A stretch of DNA of 64,000 nucleotides from Clostridiales bacterium (GTDB lineage Bacteria; Bacillota; Clostridia; Oscillospirales; Acutalibacteraceae), in assembly GCA_024684435.1 (NCBI GenBank), contig JAIKWV010000007.1, forward strand, positions 1-64,000, given 5' to 3'. The position numbers and the translations under genes are program-made. The notes under the pieces were generated by a model. That model was not told the DNA's origin and made no database searches. It was given only the letters and a program-made list of their open reading frames with translations. Below, in pieces: positions 34,021-42,204 of this stretch (positions are counted from its first letter, which is position 1; each line of letters starts with the position of its first letter).

Positions 34021-35013
34021 GTGGAAAAAAAGCTTTGCGTACTTACGGGAGCGACCGGCCATATCGGTTACGCTCTGCTTAAGGAACTGCAGAAGAACGG
34101 AGAAAAAGTAAGGATACTCATCAGGAAAGATCTGCCAATATTCGACGGTATCGACTGCGAAAAGGTCTACGGCGACGTTACCGACCTTTCATCTCTTGAA
34201 AAGGCCTTTGAGGGAGCGGACGTGGTCTATCATCTGGCTGGCATAATCGAGATAAATACCACCGACGAGAGCCGTATTTACAAGGTCAATGTGGACGGCA
34301 CCAAGAATGTTGTTGCCGCCTGCAAAAAATGCGGTGTGCGCAGGCTGGTCTATGCTTCATCCGTGGATGTGTTTCCGCCTCTGCCGGAGGGTCAGCTTAT
34401 GGAGGAGCTGGACAGCTTCGATCCCGATAAGCTGGAGGGTACCTATGCCAAGACAAAGGCGATAGCCACTCAGTTTGTACTGGACAGCGGTTCCGATGAG
34501 TTTGAAGTGGTGGTGACCCACCCGGGCGCCTGTATCGGTCCCTATGACTTCAAGGTCTCCAACGTGGGCGAGATGGTCAGGATGTTCATGAAGGGCGCTT
34601 TCCCCGTGACAATGGATTTCGGCGCGTACAACTTTGTGGACGTGCGGGACGTGGCGCAGGGTATGTACTCCGCCGCCTATAACGGCAGGAACGGCGCCTG
34701 TTACATACTGACGGGGGAGGTGGTCTCCACCGGGGAGATGATACACATCCTATCCGAGAAGACAGGTCATCATGACCCTAAGCTTGTACTGCATAAAGGT
34801 ATGGCGGAGGTTTTTGCTCCTCTTGCCGAGGAGTACTACAAGCTGGCGCATAAGACCCCGCTTTTTACAAGGTATTCCATCCGCAAGCTGGTGAGCAACT
34901 GCAATTTCAGCTGTGAGCGGGCAAGGCGGGAGCTTGGCTATGACCCCATGACGGCAAAGCAGTCTTTGAGCGACATGGTCGACTGGATAGCCGAATACGA
35001 AAAGGAGAAATAA
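34021..35013 (+). CDS. NAD-dependent epimerase/dehydratase (extended SDR)
   Basis: A 330-residue extended short-chain dehydrogenase. The Rossmann motif VLTGATGHIGYALL is at the N-terminus, YASSVDVFPP carries the catalytic Ser, and GTYAKTKAIATQFVL contains the YxxxK pair. It is close in pattern to dihydroflavonol reductase/aldehyde-reductase-like SDRs, so it may reduce an aldehyde or ketone using NAD(P)H. The start is GTG 34021 with AAGGA upstream. It follows glpK by 29 nt and is the last enzyme gene of the kinase cluster. Confidence 0.83.
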   Translation: MEKKLCVLTGATGHIGYALLKELQKNGEKVRILIRKDLPIFDGIDCEKVYGDVTDLSSLEKAFEGADVVYHLAGIIEINTTDESRIYKVNVDGTKNVVAACKKCGVRRLVYASSVDVFPPLPEGQLMEELDSFDPDKLEGTYAKTKAIATQFVLDSGSDEFEVVVTHPGACIGPYDFKVSNVGEMVRMFMKGAFPVTMDFGAYNFVDVRDVAQGMYSAAYNGRNGACYILTGEVVSTGEMIHILSEKTGHHDPKLVLHKGMAEVFAPLAEEYYKLAHKTPLFTRYSIRKLVSNCNFSCERARRELGYDPMTAKQSLSDMVDWIAEYEKEK

Positions 35014-35081
35014 GCTATATTGATCGGATCTCTCATGCATTGAGGATCGTTTGATATAAAAATTAAAGAGGAGGATCTTTT

Positions 35082-35306
35082 ATGAAAAAAATGAAAAAAT
35101 TTATAGCTCTGCTGCTTTGCCTGGCAGTGCTTGCATCCATCTTTACCGTAACAGCATTTGCCGAAGAAGCTTCATCGGGGACCCTGCCCACGATCCCGGA
35201 GCTCATAGGTACTATTATTTCCTGGAGATTCCGTCCGTTATTCTGGCTCGCAAACTTCTTTATAAGACTTGTGACTGGACTTCCCCTTTTCCCGGGCTTA
35301 GAATGA
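35082..35306 (+). CDS. Tiny secreted peptide: signal peptide plus aromatic tail
   Basis: A 74-residue protein. The signal peptide is about residues 1-27 (cut near TAFA), a short linker (EEASSGTLPTIPELIGT) follows, and the C-terminus is an aromatic, arginine-containing hydrophobic segment: SWRFRPLFWLANFFIRLV then TGLPLFPGLE. GAGGAGG lies seven bases before ATG 35082 and a bidirectional terminator follows, so it is a real, well-translated short gene. The tail resembles the C-termini of larger secreted proteins at 3976-5400 and 59774-61135, so this is essentially the tail exported on its own. No function is known. Confidence 0.72.
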   Translation: MKKMKKFIALLLCLAVLASIFTVTAFAEEASSGTLPTIPELIGTIISWRFRPLFWLANFFIRLVTGLPLFPGLE

Positions 35307-35327
35307 TTTTAAAACTCAAACAAACGG

Positions 35328-35360
35328 AAAGACCGTGCGGCACAACGCCCCACGGTCTTT
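35328..35360. terminator. Bidirectional terminator
   Basis: AAAGACCGTG (35328-35337) pairs with CACGGTCTTT (35351-35360). It lies between the tiny secreted gene and the convergent GPH transporter. U-rich flanks occur on both sides, though they are weaker than at 3912-3955. Confidence 0.7.
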
Positions 35361-35367
35361 GCTATAG

Positions 35368-36795
35368 TTATTTTGTTTCGTTCCGGTTTTTTATGTATTC
35401 ATAGACCGGGACGAGTTTTTTCTTTGTCAGGGGATATCCGAATTTGAAGATAATAAAAATCAGGGTGTACACTATGGCGGGGATGAGAGTACAAACGGTG
35501 AGTATGCCTTCGCTCACGCCGCTGACGTAACCGGCGCTTGACATGGTGGAAACGTCGTAGCCTACCTTTGAGAGGAGCATCAGCCCGCCGTAATCCGCCG
35601 CGGTCTGACCCAGTTTTCTGCAAAATGTATACACAGCGTATATAGAACTTTCGCATTTCATACCTGTCTTATACTCTTGGTAATCAATAACGTCGGTGAC
35701 AACAGCCCAGTTGGTTATGGAAACAAAGGAATAACCGAAGCCGATTATAAACAACATAACGATAAAGAACATGGGCTGATCTCTGCCTGGCTTTGCGATG
35801 TAGGTTATTATGGACGCCAGAGCGGAAAAGAAAGTCCCGAAAGTGATTATTTCCTTTTTACCGTAACGCTGTACAAGTTTAGGCACAAATGGGATCATTA
35901 CAGCCATGGGCAGGTATTGGGCTATGGTGCCGAGGATGGAGAGATTCGTGTTGCAGAAATAATTTTTATAAAGATATTGATTAAGGGAATTAAATTGGAG
36001 CTGACCGCTTATGAGAATACCGGAAAGGGCAAGGTGGATAAAGGGTCGGCTCCTGAACAGCGCCGAATAGGTAGCCTTCATATTGAACTGAGGCTCCGCC
36101 GCGGAGGGAACCCTTTCTTTTGTGGCGGAGTAGCAGAAAAAATAGGAAAATACCGCGCAGACCGCCATAATCACCGCAAAGGTAAACATACCGTTTCCGT
36201 TTGCCACATTGTACGTGCCGGAATTTCCGTCGGATACTTTATTGTAAATGAGCAGGGGTGCGATGAGCAACGGAGCGGCGCCGCCGATACCCGCGCCGAC
36301 GGAACGGGCGGTGGAGAGCAGAGTCCTGCCCTCCGGGTTATCGGTTATCACCGAGGCAAGGGAACCGTAGGGAACGTTGACGCCGGTGTAAAGCATACCG
36401 AAGGCTATATATGTAATATAAGCGAAAACCAAAAGAAGTATCTGATTATTTGTAAATCTGCCGAAGTTAAAAAAGCACAGAAGCTCGCTCACCGCCAGCG
36501 GAATGGCAAGGGCTTTGATGTAAGGTCTGTATTTGCCGTTTACTGTCGGTCTTCTCTTTGAAACGATATTGCCCCACAGGGGGTCGTTGACCGCGTCCCA
36601 CAACCGGGTAAAGAGAAAAAGGTGCGCCGCCTTTTTTGCGTTGATCTTGAGCACGTCGGTATAGAATATCTTAAGGAACGAGGAAACATATGTGAGCACA
36701 AAGAGATTGCCGGCGTCCCCCATCATGTACCCGGCGCCCTCTTTAAGACCTAAGGGAGATTTATTCATTTTTTCCGCTTTCTCTTTTGTCTTCAT
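35368..36795 (-). CDS. GPH-type sugar:cation symporter (MFS fold)
   Basis: A 475-residue protein with about twelve transmembrane helices. The N-terminal motif AGYMMGDAGNLFVLTYVSSFLK and FTRLWDAVNDPLWG are signatures of the glycoside-pentoside-hexuronide:cation symporter family, which couples sugar entry to H+ or Na+. ATG 36795 follows GGGGTG. It has a strong promoter (36830-36858) and a shared terminator, so it is a single-gene unit. A substrate cannot be deduced; a pentoside would fit the nearby ribulokinase. Confidence 0.86.
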   Translation of the reverse strand: MKTKEKAEKMNKSPLGLKEGAGYMMGDAGNLFVLTYVSSFLKIFYTDVLKINAKKAAHLFLFTRLWDAVNDPLWGNIVSKRRPTVNGKYRPYIKALAIPLAVSELLCFFNFGRFTNNQILLLVFAYITYIAFGMLYTGVNVPYGSLASVITDNPEGRTLLSTARSVGAGIGGAAPLLIAPLLIYNKVSDGNSGTYNVANGNGMFTFAVIMAVCAVFSYFFCYSATKERVPSAAEPQFNMKATYSALFRSRPFIHLALSGILISGQLQFNSLNQYLYKNYFCNTNLSILGTIAQYLPMAVMIPFVPKLVQRYGKKEIITFGTFFSALASIITYIAKPGRDQPMFFIVMLFIIGFGYSFVSITNWAVVTDVIDYQEYKTGMKCESSIYAVYTFCRKLGQTAADYGGLMLLSKVGYDVSTMSSAGYVSGVSEGILTVCTLIPAIVYTLIFIIFKFGYPLTKKKLVPVYEYIKNRNETK

Positions 36796-36829
36796 TTTTT
36801 CACCCCGCTCATAATGATGACCGCTTTTA

Positions 36830-36858
36830 ATTATATATTAGGAAAGATATAATGTCAA
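36830..36858 (-). promoter_or_regulatory. Consensus SigA promoter of the GPH transporter
   Basis: Minus strand TTGACA (36858-36853), 17-base spacer, TATAAT (36835-36830). On the plus strand another TATAAT (36848-36853) lies inside the same segment and could serve the divergent ATPase gene, though its -35 is poor. Confidence 0.88.
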
Positions 36859-36949
36859 TTCAGATAAAAGTCGGTAACATAACAAGCTCCCGGCGAATAT
36901 TATTAGTATTGTCAGGTTACGAATACATTGCGGTGAAAGGGTTGGTATT

Positions 36950-38032
36950 ATGCCGGGAAGAAGCAATTTTTATATGGGCGCAAACACGCCCCAGGGATTT
37001 TACTCCCTGTTTGATGAACTATACAGTGTTGATGACGGTTGGATAGCCTACGTTATCAAGGGCGGACCGGGAACGGGCAAATCCGGGCTCATGCGCCGTA
37101 TCGGGGAGAATCTTGAGGGTAGGGGACTGGAGACAGAGTGGATCTCCTGTTCCGCCGACCCTCAGTCACTTGACGCGGTCATTTTTCCCCAGGCGAAGGC
37201 GTGCATAGCGGACGGCACCCTGCCCCATGTGATAGAGCCGAAATTTCCGGGAGCGGTGGAACAGATAATACATCTGGGGGACTATTGGGATCAGTCCTTT
37301 TTGAGAAACAACTCGGCGGATATAATAGATCTTACGAAAAAATGCTCCGCCAATCACAGACGCTGTATGCGCTTCCTCGGAGTGGCGGGTTCGATACGCA
37401 GTGAGATAATGCGAATGGCGGCGGCTCACACGGACGAAATAAAGACCGAGCGGTTCGCCACCCGGTTTTCCTCACGGGAATTCGGAACGCCCCGGGGCAG
37501 GATAGGCATGGAAAAGCGCAGGTTCCTCAGCGTCGTTTCTCCGGAGGGCGTGACCACAAAATACGACACCATGAGGGAGCTTTGCGACAGGATGATCGTC
37601 ATTGACGACGGTTACTACGCCGCTTCAAACATACTTATAGACCGCCTGAGGGGTTACGCTCTTGGCAACGGTCTGGACGTTATAAGCTGTCTCTGCCCTC
37701 TGATGCCCGCGGGAGGACCGGAACATATTATCATACCCGAACTCAGGCTTGGCGTGTTCACCGCCAACGAGTACCACAAGAACTGTTTTGCCGGGGCAAA
37801 GCAGATACATGCCTCCCGGTTTACGGACATGGGCGCCCTTCGGGAAAACAGGCACAGGCTCTCATTCAGTAAAAAGACCATGAGCGAAATGGTCAACGCC
37901 GCCTGTGAGGCTCTTGCGGAGGCTAAGAAGCTCCACGACAAGCTGGAAAAATATTACGTTACCGCAATGAACTTTGACAAATTCGGAGAGCTTGCCGCAA
38001 GGCTTGCGGAGGATATAATCAGCAGGATGTGA
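36950..38032 (+). CDS. PRK06851-like P-loop ATPase (sporulation-associated family)
   Basis: A 360-residue protein of a family seen in spore-forming Firmicutes (PRK06851-like). It begins RSNFYMGANTPQGFYSLFDE and has a clear Walker A, GGPGTGKS, at residues 38-45, followed by CSADPQSLDAVIFPQ and IHLGDYWDQ. Relatives have two tandem P-loop halves. Here the second half is recognisable (FLSVVSPEGVTT, then MIVIDDGYYAASNIL near residue 215), but its P-loop has lost the GxGKS residues. GTGAAAGGG precedes ATG 36950 and the 3' end overlaps the convergent spoIVFB gene by 14 nt. The molecular role is not established. Confidence 0.8.
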   Translation: MPGRSNFYMGANTPQGFYSLFDELYSVDDGWIAYVIKGGPGTGKSGLMRRIGENLEGRGLETEWISCSADPQSLDAVIFPQAKACIADGTLPHVIEPKFPGAVEQIIHLGDYWDQSFLRNNSADIIDLTKKCSANHRRCMRFLGVAGSIRSEIMRMAAAHTDEIKTERFATRFSSREFGTPRGRIGMEKRRFLSVVSPEGVTTKYDTMRELCDRMIVIDDGYYAASNILIDRLRGYALGNGLDVISCLCPLMPAGGPEHIIIPELRLGVFTANEYHKNCFAGAKQIHASRFTDMGALRENRHRLSFSKKTMSEMVNAACEALAEAKKLHDKLEKYYVTAMNFDKFGELAARLAEDIISRM

Positions 38033-38615
38033 CAAACAGCACTGTCAGATAGACGGCGGTGAGAAGCATCGTGAAATTATATCCGCTGCGAATGAGCAGT
38101 AAAAAGCCCAATGACCCCACGGCGAAAAGTACGGCGCAGGATATGACGGCGGTTATTTTACGGATCTTTTCAGGGTCAAAGCGGCAGCTCAGCAGGCAGG
38201 TGAGAGCGCGGCCTCCGTCCAGGGAGTCTACCGGCAGCAGATTGAAGGCGGCAAGGGCAAGGTTTACCTTTATCGCGTAATCGAAACGTGGGCCGAATAG
38301 AAGATTTGAGGCGCACATCAAGGTGGATATCAGCAGATTGACGGCAACTCCCGAAAGGGCAACGAGGGCTCCCTGTTTGAAGGAAAGCCGGGTATTTTCA
38401 CCTCGCTTTATCCGCATACCCGTCGGCAGCAGGGCTATTTCATCCGGCTCATCCCCCAGTATGAACATGGTCACAAGATGCCCGGATTCATGCAGAAACG
38501 CCGCCGCTACCCCCAAAGGCAGCTTGCCGCTTTTATCAGCGGCGCAGAGCAGGGCGGATGCGGCGGCGAACCAGAAGCTTATTTTGATCTTTGTGCGCTT
38601 ATATTTCAGGGTCAT
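38019..38615 (-). CDS. spoIVFB: SpoIVFB-like site-2 intramembrane protease
   Basis: A 198-residue polytopic M50 metalloprotease. The zinc motif is LHESGH in AAFLHESGHLVTMFIL (near residue 45) and the third ligand is in NLLPVDSLDGGRAL (NxxPxxxLDGG). SpoIVFB cleaves pro-sigma-K in the mother cell during sporulation. The gene begins inside the 3' end of the LytM-domain gene (17-nt overlap), repeating the spoIVFA-spoIVFB arrangement of known sporulators. The protein lacks the C-terminal CBS domain of the Bacillus version, as is common in clostridia. Confidence 0.9.
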   Translation of the reverse strand: MTLKYKRTKIKISFWFAAASALLCAADKSGKLPLGVAAAFLHESGHLVTMFILGDEPDEIALLPTGMRIKRGENTRLSFKQGALVALSGVAVNLLISTLMCASNLLFGPRFDYAIKVNLALAAFNLLPVDSLDGGRALTCLLSCRFDPEKIRKITAVISCAVLFAVGSLGFLLLIRSGYNFTMLLTAVYLTVLFVTSC

Positions 38616-39393
38616 TAAAATCTATCACGCTTGCGGGGTCGTATCGCTCCCCGTTGTATCTTATTTCAAAATGCAGATGCGGACCGGTTGTTTGCCCTGT
38701 GTCCCCCACAAGGGCGATTATTTCTCCCTCGCGTACTACGGCTCCCTGTGGGGCGTAGACCTTCGAGCAGTGGCAATAATATGTCTTAAGCCCGTTGCCG
38801 TGGTCGATGAGGATATAATTGCCGGCGCTATTATTGCTGCCTGTCGCCTCCACTTTGCCGTCCCGGGCGCAGGCTATTTTTGCGCCTGTTTTTGCTCCGA
38901 TGTCAACGCCTGTATGAAAGCTGTTCTTCCCTGTTATGGGATGTATCCTCTGACCGAAGGGAGAGGTTATTTTGCCGTACACCGGAACGGTGAACTTTAT
39001 GCCGGAACCCAGCGGAAAGATTTTGCTCCCGACCTCAGACTGCTCAATATCCTCTCCACCCTTGCCACCTTCGGTATCGGCGGAGGTCTCGGCGGTGGAC
39101 TGCGCCTCGGTCTTTTCCTCCTCCGCTTCGGTTTTCGGTATTATTGCCGGAGCGTCGTCGAAGATATAATTTTTAAAAGATTTCATGGCGGACGCTACGG
39201 ATGCGGAGTAAATATCCCGACCGATCTTTTGCGCGTATATCCTCTGCAGCTCTTCAAATGCCGGAGAACCTGCCTTGCCCAGTATGAAAACAGTCAGCAC
39301 TATAACGGCGCACACTATTGACTGTACCGCCAGTACCGCGCCGGTATTTTTTCCCGTTTCTTTTGCTTTGGTCGTTTTATCCTTCAAAATCAA
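38599..39393 (-). CDS. spoIVFA: SpoIVFA-like membrane protein with M23/LytM domain
   Basis: A 264-residue protein with one transmembrane helix (about residues 18-40, VQSIVCAVIVLTVFIL), an acidic linker and a C-terminal LytM/M23 domain (about residues 140-255: KITSPFGQRIHPITGKNSF, HTGVDIGAKTGA, YYCHCSKVYAP, GPHLHFEI). SpoIVFA anchors and inhibits SpoIVFB at the forespore membrane. All four M23 zinc-site residues (His and Asp of HTGVD, and HLH) appear present. A TTG at 39393 is chosen because AAAGGTAAGG precedes it and earlier codons fall inside a terminator hairpin; TTG 39387 is also possible. Confidence 0.82.
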   Translation of the reverse strand: MILKDKTTKAKETGKNTGAVLAVQSIVCAVIVLTVFILGKAGSPAFEELQRIYAQKIGRDIYSASVASAMKSFKNYIFDDAPAIIPKTEAEEEKTEAQSTAETSADTEGGKGGEDIEQSEVGSKIFPLGSGIKFTVPVYGKITSPFGQRIHPITGKNSFHTGVDIGAKTGAKIACARDGKVEATGSNNSAGNYILIDHGNGLKTYYCHCSKVYAPQGAVVREGEIIALVGDTGQTTGPHLHFEIRYNGERYDPASVIDFNDPEI

Positions 39394-39417
39394 TACCTTA
39401 CCTTTCTGCAATAATAA

Positions 39418-39451
39418 AACATCTCCCTGCAATACTATGCAGAGAGATGTT
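39418..39451 (-). terminator. Terminator hairpin between DUF2804 gene and spoIVFA
   Basis: A 14-base arm (39418-39431) pairs with 39438-39451 with one mismatch and is followed on the minus strand by TTTTATTATT. It ends only about 15 bases before the spoIVFA ribosome site, leaving no room for a separate promoter between them. Confidence 0.75.
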
Positions 39452-39472
39452 GATTTATGCTTGAAGATATTT

Positions 39473-40501
39473 TTAATATTTGTTATGTACCCGTTCCGCG
39501 AAGCAGAGCAGATCCTTTATTTCCAGCTCTGTGCCGTCGTCCAGCACCGCCTTGCCGCTGAGTCTGCCGAAGACCTGATGCTGATCGCTGAGGATTACCT
39601 TGGCGTCGATCTTTGCCGAGCGGTCGATCAGGGGGATGAAATCCATTTCAAATCTGCCGTCGCTTGAGGAGAAAGTCCATGGGTCTGTATAGGAGCTTTC
39701 CGGGATATTGAACACGATATCGTCCAGCTTGTGCCCCTTCCCGTCATAGAACAGGATGTTTTCGCTTGCCGCCTTGGTGTCCCCGAAGCCGTAGCCGATG
39801 TTAAAACCGAAGGGCTTGCCGTTGACGATGCCGTTGCCTGAGCCCCAGTTCCAGGTGTTGTCATAGGTCCACACGCCGCGGCCCCAGTCAAGGGTGCCGA
39901 AATCCGTCTCCGGATTAAACTCAAAGATCCTGCCGTCATATTTCGCATAACCCTGAGCGGGCATACAGTTGATCTTCTGATTGTAGTAGAACGCCGTTTT
40001 CTTCTCCGCCCAGGGGGTGGCGATGACCATGGTGTCCTGCTTAGGCTGTGTAAGGGTGATGTCGCAGTAAAAATCCTTTTCGCCGTCAAATTTTTTGAAG
40101 TCGCATATAAGATGACGGGTGCCGGTACCAACGATAAACTGGGTCCTCAGCCGCTTATCTTTATATACGGTGTTGCCCTCGGAGGAGCTGGGCGGCAGTT
40201 TGAATTTGCCCATGGGGAATACGTTGAGAACGGTTTCCGTGTGGTGCCAATTGGTTGAAAAGTCCAAAAGAGTCGCGCTCTGAAGCCCGATATATCCGTC
40301 GTCTGAGACAGTGAGGGCTACGCCGAATTTTCCACTGTCGGAAAGGATGAGATAGTAATCCCATTCCTTGATCCTGAACTTGGGAGCCTTTATAGCCTTA
40401 CGGTCATAGACCTGAACAGGGGATCTTGACCAGCCCGGCTCTCTCAATGAACCGTCGGAATTCAGCAGGGGCTGGATCGTTGTTACTTCATGGTTTCTCA
40501 T
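39473..40501 (-). CDS. DUF2804 protein
   Basis: A 342-residue protein of the DUF2804 family, a beta-rich fold of unknown function. Characteristic segments are QPLLNSDGSLREPGWSRSPV at the start, KEWDYYLILSDSGKFGVALT, GTRHLICDFKKFDGEKDF and DWGRGVWTYDNTWNWGSGNG. No signal peptide or membrane helix is visible. GGGAGG precedes ATG 40501, and the gene starts 22 nt after yhaM. The family resembles lipocalin/hydroxyneurosporene-synthase-like beta-barrels, so lipid or sterol-like substrate binding is conceivable but unproven. Confidence 0.85.
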   Translation of the reverse strand: MRNHEVTTIQPLLNSDGSLREPGWSRSPVQVYDRKAIKAPKFRIKEWDYYLILSDSGKFGVALTVSDDGYIGLQSATLLDFSTNWHHTETVLNVFPMGKFKLPPSSSEGNTVYKDKRLRTQFIVGTGTRHLICDFKKFDGEKDFYCDITLTQPKQDTMVIATPWAEKKTAFYYNQKINCMPAQGYAKYDGRIFEFNPETDFGTLDWGRGVWTYDNTWNWGSGNGIVNGKPFGFNIGYGFGDTKAASENILFYDGKGHKLDDIVFNIPESSYTDPWTFSSSDGRFEMDFIPLIDRSAKIDAKVILSDQHQVFGRLSGKAVLDDGTELEIKDLLCFAERVHNKY

Positions 40502-40523
40502 AGAAAAATCCTCCCATATATTT

Positions 40524-41507
40524 TTAGAATTCTACAAAGGGATCGGCGTTGGGTTCACCGGTATTCCTGCCGTGGTTGTAAAGACGTCTGTTGTCCAGCG
40601 CCCACTGGCGACCGGTGAATTCGCCGGGATTTACTCCGCTTTCACAGCTTGAGAAAATAAACACACGGGCGTCAAGCTGATCCAGAAGGGAGAGCACCTC
40701 GGCCTCTAAGAATTTCGGTCTCTGCGCTACGCCGAATTCCGGCTCTCCGTGGTGAGAAATGAGCATATGCTCCACCAGCATGAGTATCTCCGGGTCGATG
40801 CCCAACTCCTTGCCTGTGACTGCCACGTTGATGGCGCCCCGCACAAGGTGGCCGACAAGCTCACCGTCGGGGGAATAGGCAATGGAAATGCCGACGTCTG
40901 AAACCTGTATCTCCTCAAGCTTAGCTATGTCGTGGAGAATTACTCCGGTGTAAAGAAGATCTGTGTCAATAAAGGGATAGACTCTGGAAACGCCCTGCGC
41001 CAGCTTTAATATGCTCAGGGTGTGGAACAGAAGACCGCCCCGCAGGGCATGATGGAGCTTTAATGCCGCAGGCCAGTACAAAAGCTTTTCTCTGTTGTTT
41101 TCAAGTATTGTTTTTGTGAGCAGTTTTAATTCCCCGCTCTTGAAATTGTCGACCGTCCTGACGATCTCATTGTACATATCCTCACCGCTGAAGGAGGCGC
41201 TGGGGACAAAGTCGCCGATGTTTACCTCGTCGCTGTCCGCGGCGGGACGTATGCGCTCCACGCGGAGCTGTTCCGCATCGTTAAATGTGGAAACGGTACC
41301 TCTGACCTTGACGATGGAGTTCACATCGAAGCCGGTATGGATGCTTTCTTTGTAATCCCACAGCTTGGCGGATATCTCCCCGGAGCTGTCGGTAAGTATC
41401 ATATCAAGATAGGGCACGCCTTTGGCGGTGAGCTTTTTGTCCATGGACTTAATAAGGCAGAAACCCTCTACTGTATTGTCCCGATTGGAAACTGTTTTAA
41501 AATTCAT
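40524..41507 (-). CDS. yhaM: YhaM-type 3'-5' exoribonuclease
   Basis: A 327-residue protein with an N-terminal OB-fold nucleic-acid-binding domain (GFCLIKSMDKKLTAKGVPYL, residues about 15-95) and a C-terminal HD phosphohydrolase domain with LRGGLLFHTLSILKLA and VILHDIAKLEEI, then LVEHMLISHHGE. This layout matches YhaM/CBF1, a Mn-dependent 3'-5' exonuclease that trims RNA ends in Firmicutes. ATG 41507 is chosen to fit the family N-terminus although its ribosome site is weak. It follows nrdR after 60 nt. Confidence 0.9.
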   Translation of the reverse strand: MNFKTVSNRDNTVEGFCLIKSMDKKLTAKGVPYLDMILTDSSGEISAKLWDYKESIHTGFDVNSIVKVRGTVSTFNDAEQLRVERIRPAADSDEVNIGDFVPSASFSGEDMYNEIVRTVDNFKSGELKLLTKTILENNREKLLYWPAALKLHHALRGGLLFHTLSILKLAQGVSRVYPFIDTDLLYTGVILHDIAKLEEIQVSDVGISIAYSPDGELVGHLVRGAINVAVTGKELGIDPEILMLVEHMLISHHGEPEFGVAQRPKFLEAEVLSLLDQLDARVFIFSSCESGVNPGEFTGRQWALDNRRLYNHGRNTGEPNADPFVEF

Positions 41508-41567
41508 AGCGCACAAAACCACGGCAGGAGGAGACCTGCTGCCGCAACCTTTCCTGTATTAAGATGA

Positions 41568-42023
41568 TCATTTCTCGCTGAGAAGCTTGGCAAGCTCCTC
41601 CATGAAAGTGTTGATATCCTTGAACTGCCTGTAAACGGAGGCAAAGCGGACGTATGCCACCTCGTCGATGTCCTTGAGCTTATCCATCGCCAGCTCTCCG
41701 ATGTAACCGGTGGTGACCTCACGGTCAAGAGAATTCTGCAAGGTAGTCTCAATGTCGTTTACCGCCGCGTCAAGAGTGTCAAGAGAAACGGGACGTTTCT
41801 CACAGGCGCGAAGCATACCGTTGTAAAGCTTGTTGCGGTCAAAGACCTCCCTGGACTTGTCCTTCTTCACAACGACTATTGGCACGTTCTCGATCACCTC
41901 ATAGGTGGTGAAGCGCTTGCCGCAGCTGATACATTCCCTGCGGCGGCGGATCCTGGTGCTGTCGTCTGTGGGACGGGAGTCAATGACTTTGCTTTCCTCA
42001 AAGGTACAAAAAGGACATCTCAA
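41568..42023 (-). CDS. nrdR: Transcriptional repressor NrdR
   Basis: A 151-residue protein with an N-terminal zinc ribbon ([18 protein letters not shown] and [15 protein letters not shown]) and an ATP-cone domain ([20 protein letters not shown] onward). NrdR senses ATP/dATP and represses ribonucleotide reductase genes. The start is TTG 42023, six bases after TAGGAGTG, which gives the expected MRCPFC beginning; an upstream ATG-like frame extension has no site. No nrd genes are adjacent. A near-palindrome over the start site of its own promoter may indicate autoregulation. Confidence 0.94.
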   Translation of the reverse strand: MRCPFCTFEESKVIDSRPTDDSTRIRRRRECISCGKRFTTYEVIENVPIVVVKKDKSREVFDRNKLYNGMLRACEKRPVSLDTLDAAVNDIETTLQNSLDREVTTGYIGELAMDKLKDIDEVAYVRFASVYRQFKDINTFMEELAKLLSEK

Positions 42024-42070
42024 AACAATCACTCCTAATTGAATAATAAACAAAAATGTTCAATATATGA

Positions 42071-42099
42071 ATTATACCAAATTCCGCGGTAAAAATCAA
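42071..42099 (-). promoter_or_regulatory. Extended -10 SigA promoter of nrdR
   Basis: Minus strand TTGATT (42099-42094), 17-base spacer, TGG-TATAAT with the -10 at 42076-42071. TTCATATATTGAA (42071-42059) directly follows the -10. Confidence 0.85.
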
Positions 42100-42204
42100 C
42101 AAAAAATATATTTAAAAATATTCTGTTTTTGTTGTTTTGCAAAAAACGCAAAATAAGGCGTATCGATCCCTGAATTGCACGCCCTTTTATACCCGGATTT
42201 TTTC

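Noticed and set aside
38323-39321. 332-codon plus-strand frame opposite spoIVFAB
   Set aside because: Both minus-strand genes have catalytic motifs; the plus frame has none.
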